64,000 nucleotides of DNA, taken from positions 1 through 64,000 of the forward strand of contig NZ_BPQQ01000031.1 of assembly GCF_022179325.1 (NCBI RefSeq), written 5' to 3'. The translations under genes and the position numbers were made by a program. Shown one piece after another: positions 11,338-19,366 of the stretch; the first letter of the stretch is position 1; each line of letters begins with the position of its first letter. The stretch is from Methylobacterium isbiliense (GTDB lineage: Bacteria; Pseudomonadota; Alphaproteobacteria; Rhizobiales; Beijerinckiaceae). The notes beneath the pieces were generated by a model. It did not search any database. It saw only the letters and a program-made list of their open reading frames with translations, and was not told the origin of the DNA.

Positions 11338-11710
11338 GAGCTCACGCTTGCAGATTTGCACCACCGGAAGGTACTACTCGGCGTGGCAGGAACAAGCCCA
11401 TTCCCCTCTGCGGAGGCGGCTACGAACGGGCTCGGGACAGAGGCTCCGGCGGTCCCCTAATACTAAAATATAGAACCCGGCGGGCGGTAGAGAGGGCGGG
11501 GAGGCCGGCTGGGACGGGTGAGAATGGTCAGCCCAATTAGTATTGTATCGCGAGACCGCATCCGCCCCAGGCTGGAGCCTAGAGGGAAACTGGGGTGAAG
11601 CCGAGGCGGTAAGGTGGTGCAAATCTTCACGCCATGGAGCTGGTCCGGTGGTGGGGATCTGCACGGCGGGCGACCTAGATCCTTGCGTCCCGGGCGAGCA
11701 TCATTCGGGC
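11338..11710. promoter_or_regulatory. Divergent intergenic region with AT-rich core and an inverted repeat
   Basis: It separates the Rep-like gene from a rightward hypothetical gene. It has AT-rich words near 11459-11475 and 11535-11550, and a 14-bp inverted repeat: AGATTTGCACCACC at 11352-11365 and its complement at 11613-11626. No iteron array was seen. Divergent promoters are likely here. Confidence 0.4.
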
Positions 11711-12070
11711 ATGTCCGAGGCCGCTCTCTCCCCCGCGCGCAAGCGCACCCCTGGCCATCGCGCGATCATCGAGCAGATGGCAGCCGATGAGCGCCGGCGC
11801 GAGGATGCCGAGCGGAAACGGAAGGAGCGTGCCGATCGCAAGGCCGCTGGCCTGCCGGATCCGCGCGAGCTCGACCGCGCCATCGTCGACGCGATCCGCG
11901 ACGCGCCGCTGACCGGCTCCCAAGGGGCCCGGGGGCGGACGCATCCCAACGCCGTCCATGTCGAGGGCCTAGTACGCCGGGCCGCTCGCGCCCTGCAGCT
12001 CCGGGGCTACCTGCCCGCCGCGACCGTTCCGGCCCTCTTCGCCCGGATCTCGCGTGACACCGTGGCCTAG
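11711..12070 (+). CDS. Hypothetical protein with charged helical centre
   Basis: 119 residues from the ATG at 11711 (MSEAALSPARKRTPGHRAII). A highly charged helix, DERRREDAERKRKERADRKA, is followed by DPRELDRAIVDAIRDAPLTG and a basic C-terminal helix (VEGLVRRAARALQLRGYLPA). Codon use fits the host. It is divergent from the Rep-like gene and so could be part of the same element. No family is recognised. Confidence 0.45.
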   Translation: MSEAALSPARKRTPGHRAIIEQMAADERRREDAERKRKERADRKAAGLPDPRELDRAIVDAIRDAPLTGSQGARGRTHPNAVHVEGLVRRAARALQLRGYLPAATVPALFARISRDTVA

Positions 12071-12110
12071 CGCCAGGCCCTTCCCGGGGACCGGACCCAC
12101 CCTCGTCGCG

Positions 12111-12520
12111 ATGAGTGGTGTGTTGTCCGTCGCACGGCGGGCCGAGAGCCTGACCCTCGCTGGAACGACTTGGCGCCTGGGGCAAGCCCCACCGTCCGGG
12201 CGCCCCTTCCGGCAGGCGATGGTGCAACCCCGTGGGCTACCCGCACACACGCGTCATCGTGCGACCGAGCGAACTGAGGGGTGAGCACGTCCCGCACGCG
12301 ATCACTCGGGCCGTGAGGCACGGCACGGCGCTGCTCGTCGGCTTCGCGCCGGGCGGGCGGCACGCTCACCGACACCGCGATCGTGCAAATCTCGTTCGAC
12401 GGTGGCGTTAGCTGGCGTCAGGCGACCGCATTCCGGAGCCAGTTGAACGGCGGGCAGCCGACGATCCGGGGCGCGCCCTACGCTGACGTGCAGAGCGCCA
12501 TCCCCCTCCTTATCGTCTGA
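12111..12520 (+). pseudogene. Possible frameshifted gene remnant
   Basis: Three successive frames give natural-looking segments: MSGVLSVARRAESLTLAGTT from 12111, RVIVRPSELRGEHVPHAITR to GFAPGG ending near 12358, and TLTDTAIVQISFDGGVSWRQ to a TGA at 12518-12520. Read together they would make one protein with two frameshifts. It converges with, and nearly touches, the minus-strand phage-type gene. This is weak evidence, as GC-rich DNA gives many spurious open frames. Confidence 0.25.
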
Positions 12521-13050
12521 GGCCGTCATAGAAGGGGAGCCTCGGCTCGTAGGTCGCGACGTCTTCCGCCGCCGCGATGATCCGGGGGGTGGTCCCGCCC
12601 CGGCAGGATCAGGATCTCGGCGTTGCCCTGCGTCGGGACCCACCGGGCCCCCTCCGCCTCGGCCTGGGAGATCTGCGACCGGGGCAGGTTGCCGAAGCGG
12701 TCGAGGACGGCATCGCGGCCAGGGACGAGGATGCCGCGGGACACCGTCCTCGGATCGCCGGGACGTCGCTCGCCCTCGAATACCACCAGGGCAAGGTAGC
12801 GCGCGGCGGTGGGCAGGACGTAGACGAGCGCGGCCGGCGCCTCGCCCTGTAGCTTCCGGTACCGGAAGGCATCGAGGGTGAAGGCGGTCGGCCGGTCGAA
12901 GACCTCGGCGGCGACCTCGCGCAGGCGCTTCCGGGCGCAGGCCGCCAGGTAGAGGACCGCCTCGTCGAGCGCCGACCGGAGTTCCTTCGCCTTCGTGATC
13001 CCGGCCCGGCGAAGGGCAGAGACGTCGAGCCTGATGCGGGTGCTGGCCAT
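12510..13050 (-). pseudogene. Phage-type protein gene (HK97-gp10/minor-tail-like?), frameshifted near its 3' end
   Basis: From ATG 13050 (MASTRIRLDVSALRRAGITK) the frame encodes about 150 residues with RKRLREVAAEVFDRPTAFT and the beta-rich LVYVLPTAARYLALVVFEGE. After ILILPG, near 12600, the frame turns into a low-quality Arg-rich tail. Shifting one base restores a plausible ending, TPRIIAAAEDVATYEPRLPF YDGLRR with TAA at 12510-12512. The size and fold pattern remind me of phage head-tail or minor tail proteins, but this is not certain. No ribosome site is clear. Confidence 0.5.
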
Positions 13051-13478
13051 GCCCGGGAGGCTCGCCCTAGCCGGTGAGACGGCCAACACACCAGGCCCCC
13101 AAAAACAGTGACCCCTCGGGAGTGGTTTGCGAGGCGAGGACTAATCCCCCCGTTACTCCTAGATCCAGAATCGAGGCTGCGGATTTAAGAATCGAGTTTC
13201 CAATTCGGATGCCGTCCGGACGATGGCCCCTCGGCGCCCGTGCGGGGCGCGCCCCGGGACGGCGCCGACACCCCATGCCCGGAGGCCTCCGGGAGCGGCA
13301 GGCACATCTGGTCCGACGTCGGCCCGACGTGCGCTCGATTCGGGCGCACAGGGCAAGGCACAAGGGGCCAGGGGTTCGTTTACCGTCGATTGTGGACGGC
13401 TTCCCCAGATTCTTGACCCGGGACTCCGGCCAGGCCCACCTTGGGAGCACGAGATCGCCCCGCACTGGAGACGTCCCC
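13051..13478. other. Gene-free stretch with spaced direct repeats
   Basis: No convincing coding frame. AGAATCGAG occurs at 13167-13175 and 13188-13196, exactly 21 bp apart (two helical turns) in a locally AT-rich segment, so a regulator-binding promoter for the following gene is possible. Confidence 0.35.
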
Positions 13479-13796
13479 ATGCCGCACCACGCCGCCCACA
13501 TCACCGCGGACGTCTCGGGGCGGATGGCTCAAGGCCTGATGATGGGGCATTTCGCGGTCCAGGACCTCTTCCGCGCTGTCGAAACCGACCGCCGCCGGGG
13601 CGTCGATGCGGTCTCGGAACTCATCCACGAACTCGCCCTCGCGCGCCAGCAGGCCACCGCGGCGCAGGTCGAGACCGCCCGCCTCCGCCGTGAGCTCGCC
13701 TCATGCGCGAGGGCGATCGGTGCCGAGCGAGAGCGCGCCGATCGAGCGGAGCACGCCCTCTCGCACGTCCTCGCGGCAGTCAGGGACCGCGCATGA
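13479..13796 (+). CDS. Hypothetical coiled-coil protein
   Basis: 105 residues from the ATG at 13479 (MPHHAAHITADVSGRMAQGL) with GGAG 8 bases upstream. From about residue 40 on it is one long charged helix (LALARQQATAAQVETARLRR, AIGAERERADRAEHAL), a likely dimerising coiled coil. It faces the leftward gene across a shared terminator hairpin. No family is recognised. Confidence 0.5.
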   Translation: MPHHAAHITADVSGRMAQGLMMGHFAVQDLFRAVETDRRRGVDAVSELIHELALARQQATAAQVETARLRRELASCARAIGAERERADRAEHALSHVLAAVRDRA

Positions 13797-13823
13797 AAAA
13801 GCCCGCCGGGGTGACCGGCGGGC
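13796..13823 (-). terminator. Rho-independent terminator for the leftward gene
   Basis: The stem GCCCGCCGG / CCGGCGGGC with a 5-nt loop at 13801-13823 is followed, on the minus strand, by five Ts (13800-13796). It lies between the two convergent genes and ends transcription of the leftward one. Confidence 0.8.
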
Positions 13824-13848
13824 TCGGGGTAAATGGGGTGGCCCGCGT

Positions 13849-14400
13849 CTAGCGGCTCGGGCCGTAGCTGTATGCGGGCGTTGTCCCGAGCTCTGCCAGC
13901 AGCTCGGCCACGTCGACCGAGCGGCTCGGCCCCCCGGTCCCGCCCTTGGCGCCCTTGCCGGCGATCCCCGCCGGCACAGCGTCCGCGACGACCGGCGGTA
14001 GGCGGAACGGGCCAAGTGCCGTAGACCCGCCAAGGCCGGCGTTGATATGGCGCTGCAGCCGGCTCGCGGGGCAGCCGAGAACTTCGCCGAGCTGCGTCGC
14101 GTCGAGCCCGGCGACCCATGCCGCGAGGGGGCTCGGGAGCGGATCGACTGGGGCGTGCTGCTCGTGCGTGAAGAGCCGCGCTCGGGCGTGCCGTTGCACG
14201 AGCTCCGCCATCGGGCATGGCTTGCGCACGACCGGCGCGAGGGGCTCGCCCGGCTCGTCGCGGCGGACGGCGTCGAGGGCGGCCGCCGCAACGCTCGACG
14301 CTGTCGGCTTGGGCTGCCAGCCAAGCAGCGTCAGCGGTAGCAGCAAGATCTCCAGCATCATGTGCAGGATCGTCGCGAGCAACCGTCCCAGAAACCGCAT
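13849..14400 (-). CDS. Hypothetical protein with N-terminal membrane anchor
   Basis: 183 residues from the ATG at 14400, preceded by a strong GAGGAGGA ribosome site. Residues 5-28 (GRLLATILHMMLEILLLPLT) form a hydrophobic segment. The rest has a helical LFTHEQHAPVDPLPSPLAAW region, a possible small HTH-like part (ATQLGEVLGCPASRLQRHI) and a Gly-rich stretch before VDVAELLAELGTTPAYSYG. The HTH resemblance is weak. It is unrecognised and ends at the terminator hairpin at 13796-13823. Confidence 0.5.
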   Translation of the reverse strand: MRFLGRLLATILHMMLEILLLPLTLLGWQPKPTASSVAAAALDAVRRDEPGEPLAPVVRKPCPMAELVQRHARARLFTHEQHAPVDPLPSPLAAWVAGLDATQLGEVLGCPASRLQRHINAGLGGSTALGPFRLPPVVADAVPAGIAGKGAKGGTGGPSRSVDVAELLAELGTTPAYSYGPSR

Positions 14401-14434
14401 CGTGTCCTCCTCTCTCGCGGGGTGATCGTCCGCC

Positions 14435-15298
14435 TCAGACTAGCAAGGCGCCAGCCGGCGCGTCGGGTTTGGCCCGCCGGCGCCGCTTCGGGGCCTCGCC
14501 GAACAGGCGGACGTTGAGCTCGTCGGCGAGTTGCAGCCGGTGTCCCTGCAGCAGCGCGAGGGCGTGCGCGGCTTCGCCCTGGTCGAGGGCCTCGCGCTCC
14601 GAGAGGACGTGCCCGGTCCAGCACGTCGCCTGCGACCAGCCGATCGAGTTGCGATCGGCTGCCCAATCAGTGTCGAGCGAGCTCAGGTGCTGGCAGGCCT
14701 CCAGGGCGGCCACCCGGACGGCCGGATCCGCGGCCCGGGCGAACCACAGCGCCGGGGCCGGCCGTCCGAGGCGCTCCTCGGCCCGGCGGATGTTGCCCGC
14801 GGCGTTGTCGAGGTAGCGCTCGGCGCTGCGGAGCCCCCACGACGTCCAGCTCTCCGCCGCGGCGAGATCGCGGGCCTCGGTGAGCGCGCGCCCAAGGGTC
14901 CACGGCCGCTCCGCGAGGAGGGTGCGCAGAGCCGAACGAATCGGGGGAGCCGCGATCTCGGTTTGGGCGACGTCGAGTACGTGGCGCTCTTCCTCGCGGC
15001 GGGCCTTCGCCTCGCGCTCGGAGGCCGCCTCGGCGACCACGCGGTCGACCTCCGCGCGCAGGGCGGCGACGTCGACGGTGACGCCGATGTCCCACCAGCA
15101 CGCCACGAGGCGGGGCTGGTCGTGCCCGCGATCGGTCCAGCTGTAGCCGACGCCGACGAGCATGCCGCGGGCCCGCTTGTAGGCGTCGCGGAACGCGGTG
15201 GTCGGCTCGTCGCAGAGCCAGAGCGGGAGCTCGTTGCCGTAACGACGGTGGATGCCGACGCAGCGCCAGACGGTGCCGAACTCGATCGGCGGGGCCAT
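14435..15298 (-). CDS. Hypothetical protein, accessory region
   Basis: 287 residues from the ATG at 15298 (MAPPIEFGTVWRCVGIHRRY), preceded by GGAGA. The first 100 residues are Trp-rich and globular-looking (ELPLWLCDEPTTAFRDAYKR, GVGYSWTDRG, ACWWDIGVTVDV). Then comes a charged helix (EVDRVVAEAASEREAKARRE) and a helical second half ending KRRRRAKPDAP. Upstream codons in the same frame are not used, because they fall in the AT-rich promoter region. No family is recognised. Confidence 0.5.
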   Translation of the reverse strand: MAPPIEFGTVWRCVGIHRRYGNELPLWLCDEPTTAFRDAYKRARGMLVGVGYSWTDRGHDQPRLVACWWDIGVTVDVAALRAEVDRVVAEAASEREAKARREEERHVLDVAQTEIAAPPIRSALRTLLAERPWTLGRALTEARDLAAAESWTSWGLRSAERYLDNAAGNIRRAEERLGRPAPALWFARAADPAVRVAALEACQHLSSLDTDWAADRNSIGWSQATCWTGHVLSEREALDQGEAAHALALLQGHRLQLADELNVRLFGEAPKRRRRAKPDAPAGALLV

Positions 15299-15605
15299 GA
15301 GAGGGTCTCCAGAAACCGGGGTGGCCGGCTCTATCGGCCGGGTCAGCGAATACGCTGACATGCGTAGCGTCCCACTCAGGCAAGCATCTCGCAAGTGGTC
15401 GTACTCGGAAATATGCGCTTCAGGCCAAATTAATCTGCCGAACCTCCCAACCGCCGCGGGTTTCTTGTAACTTGCAAAATACAAATAAGTGGATTCACTG
15501 AAAAACCCGATCCATCACTCTGGACAACTGCCGGCGAATTGCCGACCTTCACATCAGCGGGTCAGCGCATGAGCGGATCCGAGGCTTGGTTTTCAGGAGG
15601 CGGTG
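15299..15605. promoter_or_regulatory. AT-rich divergent promoter region
   Basis: It lies between the leftward hypothetical gene and the rightward small-gene operon. The stretch 15425-15500 is markedly AT-rich and contains the dyad TTGTA-N10-TACAA (15465-15484). This is a plausible operator for the HTH protein encoded directly downstream. No coding frame is supported. Confidence 0.45.
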
Positions 15606-15833
15606 GTGTCTGGCGGGGTGAGGCAAATGCAGGGCGAGGACGTCCTGCTGCGGTTGGAGGAGGCGATCCGGGAGGCCGGCTCGCAGCAGGCGTGGGCCGC
15701 ATCGGCGGGCGTGTCGGCGCAATACGTCGGAGACGTGCGGAAGGGGCGCCGCGCCCCCGGCGACGCGGTTCTGGACGCGCTCGGCTTGCAGCGCGTCGTC
15801 AGCTACGTGCCCGCCGGGGAGACGCGCCCGTGA
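15606..15833 (+). CDS. Small helix-turn-helix protein
   Basis: 75 residues. GTG 15606 is chosen because AGGAGG (15595-15600) is 5 bases upstream; ATG 15627 is an alternative. LLRLEEAIREAGSQQAWAAS AGVSAQYVGDVRKGRRAPGD looks like a Cro/XRE-type HTH (Q..WA...GVS..Y...V..G...P), the type used by phage and element repressors. Its stop overlaps the next gene's GTG (GTGA), so it heads the operon and may control the divergent promoter to its left. Confidence 0.65.
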   Translation: MSGGVRQMQGEDVLLRLEEAIREAGSQQAWAASAGVSAQYVGDVRKGRRAPGDAVLDALGLQRVVSYVPAGETRP

Positions 15834-16198
15834 TCGACCTGACCGGCTATCACTACGGGCCCGACATCGACTTCGAGCCGGATCCGCCGGAGCCCACGTT
15901 CGCCGACGGCGGCGTCTGGCGCGACGCGGTCGCCCGCAAGGCGCACGTCTGCGACAGCTGCAGCTGCGGCCGCGGGATCCGGGCCGGCGAGCGCTACCGC
16001 ATCCACGTCGGCCTCGACGAAGACCGCCAGTTCTTCGTCTCGCGGCACTGCACCGTGATGCCCGAGGGCTGCGCGCGCGATCACGCCCGAGAGGTCGAGC
16101 GCGAGCGGCGCCTGGAGCACGAGCCGGAACTGCCTTTCCCGCCGCTGCCCCCGCGCGCGCTGCAGCTCGCCCTGACCGACGACGACATCCCGTTCTGA
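15830..16198 (+). CDS. Hypothetical Cys-rich protein (possible treble-clef zinc site)
   Basis: 122 residues from a GTG that overlaps the HTH gene's stop. An acidic N-terminus (GPDIDFEPDPPEPTFADGGV) precedes CDSCSCGRGIRAGERYRIHV and SRHC, whose cysteines could form a small zinc knuckle. A proline-rich region then leads to the end ALTDDDIPF, an acidic tail similar to single-strand-binding-protein-type tips that dock partner proteins. The tail resemblance is an observation only. Confidence 0.6.
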   Translation: MIDLTGYHYGPDIDFEPDPPEPTFADGGVWRDAVARKAHVCDSCSCGRGIRAGERYRIHVGLDEDRQFFVSRHCTVMPEGCARDHAREVERERRLEHEPELPFPPLPPRALQLALTDDDIPF

Positions 16199-16209
16199 AG
16201 GAGGCCGCG

Positions 16210-16581
16210 ATGAGCCGACCCGACGAGTGGCACGTCAACATCCGCGACCGCCTCGTGGCCGAGCGCGGGGGCGAGCGCTTCGGCCCGCGCGAGCTGTACC
16301 TCACGATGTACGGCCCCCGGCGGATCCTGCCGCTGGACTGGCACGAGCGGTCCCGAAACTTCATGGACGTCCTCGCGAGCTACGGGTGGACTGAGTACGC
16401 CCCGGGCCCCCGCGGAGGCCTGGGCTGGCGCCTCCGCCGAGGTCACCTCGCCGATCTGCAGGCTAGGGAGGAGGCGGCCGACCGCCTGCAGAGCCCGCAC
16501 CGGGAGGCGGCCGCGGCGATCGTGAGCCCCTACGCGACCACGACCCTCTGCGACGCGGACCGCACGGTCACTCTCTACTAG
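16210..16581 (+). CDS. Hypothetical protein of the small-gene operon
   Basis: 123 residues; GAAGGAGG lies 7 bases before the ATG, 11 bp after the previous stop. It starts MSRPDEWHVNIRDRLVAERG and includes RELYLTMYGPRRILPLDWHE, SRNFMDVLASYGWTEYAPGP and a Gln/Ala-rich helix. No family is recognised. The same frame continues open for 77 more codons beyond its TAG. Confidence 0.55.
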   Translation: MSRPDEWHVNIRDRLVAERGGERFGPRELYLTMYGPRRILPLDWHERSRNFMDVLASYGWTEYAPGPRGGLGWRLRRGHLADLQAREEAADRLQSPHREAAAAIVSPYATTTLCDADRTVTLY

Positions 16582-16815
16582 GGTTGGCTGCCGGGCGGCC
16601 TCGATGCCGGCAACGTCGTCAAGCGCGCGCCGCTCCGCGACCTCCGCCGCCCGAGCAGCCGGACGCTGGTGGCGCAGTGGCGGCACCACGCCAAGCTCGC
16701 CGCGGCGGCCGCCTCAATCGACGCGCGGCTGTCCCGGCTCTGCGCGCAGCGGGCCGATTCGTATCGAAGTCAGGCCGCCGAACTCGAAAGATACGCAGGG
16801 AGAGTAAGCCAGTGA
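16582..16815 (+). CDS. Frame continuing past the TAG of the preceding gene; small basic helical protein or broken 3' end
   Basis: After TAG 16579-16581 the frame runs on to TGA 16813-16815 and has natural composition: GNVVKRAPLRDLRRPSSRTL, then AKLAAAAASIDARLSRLCAQ and SYRSQAAELERYAGRVSQ, a long amphipathic helix. Its stop overlaps the next gene's GTG by 4 nt, like other joints in this operon. There is no ATG; GTG 16669 could start a 48-residue product. Alternatively the preceding gene was once longer and has acquired an amber stop. Confidence 0.4.
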   Translation, partial: GWLPGGLDAGNVVKRAPLRDLRRPSSRTLVAQWRHHAKLAAAAASIDARLSRLCAQRADSYRSQAAELERYAGRVSQ

Positions 16816-17279
16816 CCCGAGCCGTCCGCTCCACCGAGATCCGCCTCAGGGACAACGTCTACATCTCCGTCTCGAAGGACCCGGGTTCGGATACGGTGAT
16901 GTTCTACGCCCCGCCGAGGCACCGAGACCCCAAGATCGACACGAGCGGCCTCGGCCCTCACCAGTCCTGGTTCGAGCCGGGCGACGGGAGCGCCGAGTAC
17001 AAGGGCATGCCCGTCGAGGCGGTCCGCGCCTACTGCCGGCTCCACGGCGGCGTTGCGGAGGCCGGCGAGATGGCACTCGCCCTGCTGAAGAAGCTGCCCT
17101 CCGGCGCGGCCGAGCCCGCTCCCGCTCCCGAGCAGCCCACTGCCCCGGCGGTCGAGGAGGCCGCTGCGCCGCGCCCTTTTCCGCTCCGGGGGGAGCCCTG
17201 GTGGGAGGGCGGCCCGCGGCCCCGGCTGACCCCCGGCCATCGGATCAACCTGAGCTGGAAGGGTCTCCTCCGCGCCTAG
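16812..17279 (+). CDS. Hypothetical protein of the small-gene operon
   Basis: 155 residues from GTG 16812, with GGGAGAG upstream and a GTGA joint to the preceding frame. The N-terminal domain (TEIRLRDNVYISVSKDPGSD TVMFYAPP, then VEAVRAYCRLHGG) looks like a compact beta-rich fold. A Pro/Ala/Glu linker follows, with a basic end RLTPGHRINLSWKGLL. Function unknown. Confidence 0.55.
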   Translation: MTRAVRSTEIRLRDNVYISVSKDPGSDTVMFYAPPRHRDPKIDTSGLGPHQSWFEPGDGSAEYKGMPVEAVRAYCRLHGGVAEAGEMALALLKKLPSGAAEPAPAPEQPTAPAVEEAAAPRPFPLRGEPWWEGGPRPRLTPGHRINLSWKGLLRA

Positions 17280-17290
17280 ACCTCGACGAC

Positions 17291-17587
17291 TTGACCCCGG
17301 CCGTCATCGAGGCGCGCCGGGCGATCGCCGAGCTCGACGCCGGCTTCCTCTACAAGGGACGCGAGCCAGCCCATCCGGGCGAAGAGCTCGCGGTCTGGGG
17401 GAAGCGCGCCTCGATCGGGGCCGGCCTGGGCAGCCGCCTCATCATCGTGACGCACCCCCGATTCGCGCGGCACCCGCTTTTGGAGGAGGCGATCGATCTC
17501 CGCGCGCGGCTGCTCGCCTACTACGAGGAGGCCCGAGCCGAGATGCCCAGAGCGATGCGGCGGGCGAACGGGATCTACTCGTACTGA
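17291..17587 (+). CDS. Hypothetical protein of the small-gene operon
   Basis: A rightward frame with LTPAVIEARRAIAELDAGFL, then LAVWGKRASIGAGLGSRLII and LLEEAIDLRARLLAYYEEAR, ending RANGIYSY. The start is unsettled: TTG 17291 directly after the previous gene, or GTG 17201 inside it. I use TTG because the GTG-derived segment is Pro/Ser-rich shadow-like sequence. Unrecognised. Confidence 0.45.
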   Translation: MTPAVIEARRAIAELDAGFLYKGREPAHPGEELAVWGKRASIGAGLGSRLIIVTHPRFARHPLLEEAIDLRARLLAYYEEARAEMPRAMRRANGIYSY

Positions 17588-17688
17588 AAAGCTTGGCCGC
17601 CCTTGCGCCCGGCAGGGGTGGTCCATAGATTGATGGACATAGAGCAGTTCTTCAGAGCAGCTCCCTCACTCGCTGGGACACCGCGAAC

Positions 17689-19038
17689 ATGACGAAGTCC
17701 TCCATCCTCTCGGCCGTCTCCCGCATCGAGCGCGCCCCCAACATGAGCGCGGTCGTCCGCGCCTACGACGCCGCCCTCGGCGGCAGCGACGTCTCGGTCC
17801 ACCGGCACCAGGGCGCCTGGCAGATCTGGCACGGCGAGGCGTCCGGCTTCTGCGGCGACTTCACCGAGATCCGCACCCACCTCGCCCGCGACGCCGAGGA
17901 GATCCTGGAGCGCACGGCCGAGGAGGCGGCACCGGCGATGGCCCAGCCCGCGCAGTTGCAGCAGGCCTGCGCCGCCCCGGCCGCCTCGGCCGCGCCGCAG
18001 CGCCTCTCGCGCGACGAGATCCTCTCCCGCATCCGGGCTCACGACCGGGAGCGCGATGAGGCCGTCGCCGAGATCGAGCGCAGGGCTGTCAACGGCAAGC
18101 CGAGCAGGCTCGACACCTGGCTGCTCGACGGTATCCGCGCGACCGGCGCAATCCTCGGCGAGCAGCTCTCCGAGCACGACCGCGTCGCGATGGAGAACCC
18201 GCCCGCCGCCGGCTTCCGCGTCGTCAAGGCGTGGGTCGACGACGCCGACGTCTTCCAGACCGTCACGTTCCCGATGATCTTCGAGCGGGCGCAGGACGCG
18301 ACCGCCGAGATCGTCTCGCTGCTCGGCGGCCGGGACCCTGCGAAGTTCAGCGCGGCCGAGCGGGAGGCGGGTGCGGTCCTCACCATGGAAGAAGTCGGGC
18401 CCGAGCCGGGGCCGGCCCCAGTCCCCCTCCCGGCCCAGCAGCAGCAGGCACGCGCGACCCGCACCCCCACCCCGAAGCCGGTCCGGATCGGCGGCGGCAA
18501 GATCGTCCCGCTCGCCGTCGTGCCGACGCACGCCATGGCCAACTTTCAGGTCGCGGAGCTCGTCCGTGCCGCGCTCGACGCGAGCACCCCGCCCGCCGAC
18601 GCGCCGCAGGCGTGGCTCACGTCGGTCAGCGCGATCGAGCACGCGGCGCTCGACGCGTACGGAGCCGCCCTCGTCTGGATAGGCGCATACGAGGAGGGGC
18701 GACATGCCCCCTGCGACCGAGCCTACGGCCTGCTTTTCGACGCCCGCGTGCGGCTGCAGGACGCCGCCCGGCACCACGCCGACCTCGTCGCCATCGAGGC
18801 GATCGGCTCCTTGGGCGGGGGCTGGGAGCTCCGCCCCTGCGTGAAGCCGGGCCACTACGATCTCGTGCAGGAAGCGAGCGTGAGGCCGGAGCTGCAGGTG
18901 CCGCAGGGACTCCCGACCGCGGCCTACCGCGCCCTCGTCCGCGCCTACCGCCGGGGCCTGGAGGTCGGCCGGCGCCGGGTCAAGGCGGCCGTCCGCCGGA
19001 CGCTCAACGGCCCGACGCTGAACCTGGAGAACCTGTGA
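17689..19038 (+). CDS. Large hypothetical protein of the small-gene operon
   Basis: 449 residues from the ATG at 17689 (MTKSSILSAVSRIERAPNMS). Visible parts are an N-terminal globular region (HRHQGAWQIWHGEASGFCGD), a helix (ILSRIRAHDRERDEAVAEIE) and a middle domain with DVFQTVTFPMIFERAQDATA. A Pro/Gln linker then leads to a helical C-terminal domain (AELVRAALDASTPPADAPQA) ending in a basic segment, RRGLEVGRRRVKAAVRRTL. It is the largest member of the series and no family is recognised. Its TGA overlaps the next ATG (TGATG). Confidence 0.6.
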   Translation: MTKSSILSAVSRIERAPNMSAVVRAYDAALGGSDVSVHRHQGAWQIWHGEASGFCGDFTEIRTHLARDAEEILERTAEEAAPAMAQPAQLQQACAAPAASAAPQRLSRDEILSRIRAHDRERDEAVAEIERRAVNGKPSRLDTWLLDGIRATGAILGEQLSEHDRVAMENPPAAGFRVVKAWVDDADVFQTVTFPMIFERAQDATAEIVSLLGGRDPAKFSAAEREAGAVLTMEEVGPEPGPAPVPLPAQQQQARATRTPTPKPVRIGGGKIVPLAVVPTHAMANFQVAELVRAALDASTPPADAPQAWLTSVSAIEHAALDAYGAALVWIGAYEEGRHAPCDRAYGLLFDARVRLQDAARHHADLVAIEAIGSLGGGWELRPCVKPGHYDLVQEASVRPELQVPQGLPTAAYRALVRAYRRGLEVGRRRVKAAVRRTLNGPTLNLENL

Positions 19039-19364
19039 TGGCCCTGCCCCTGCACCCGGACGCCCTGGAATTCGCGGCCCGCCTCCTGCTCGGCGAGGAG
19101 TTCAAGCGGCCGCTCGCCCGCCTGCTCGGGCCGCATCACCCGGACGGGTCGCGCGCGACGCTCGATCCGCGGCTGCCCTTCCGGTGGCTCGCGCCCGAGC
19201 GCCTCCCGAACGGAGACCGCAACCCGGCGTGGCGCCCCATCCCGCCGTGGGTCGCCCCGGTCCTCGGCAGGCTCCTCGCCGAGCGCGCCGAGGAGCTCGA
19301 AGGTCAGGCCGGGATGGCTCGCCGGCACTCCGCCGTGCTCCTCAACTGGAACGAGGGGGAGTAG
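19038..19364 (+). CDS. Hypothetical protein of the small-gene operon
   Basis: 108 residues; its ATG shares a base with the stop of the preceding gene (TGATG), so translation is coupled. Two helical blocks (LEFAARLLLGEEFKRPLARL and VAPVLGRLLAERAEELEGQA) flank a Pro-rich turn with FRWLAPERLPNGDRNPAWRP. No family is recognised. Confidence 0.55.
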   Translation: MALPLHPDALEFAARLLLGEEFKRPLARLLGPHHPDGSRATLDPRLPFRWLAPERLPNGDRNPAWRPIPPWVAPVLGRLLAERAEELEGQAGMARRHSAVLLNWNEGE

Positions 19365-19366
19365 CC

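Noticed and set aside
17575-18855. 426-codon minus-strand frame across the large operon gene
   Set aside because: It is the complement of a plus-strand gene with a strong start and coupled neighbours; it lacks its own ribosome site.
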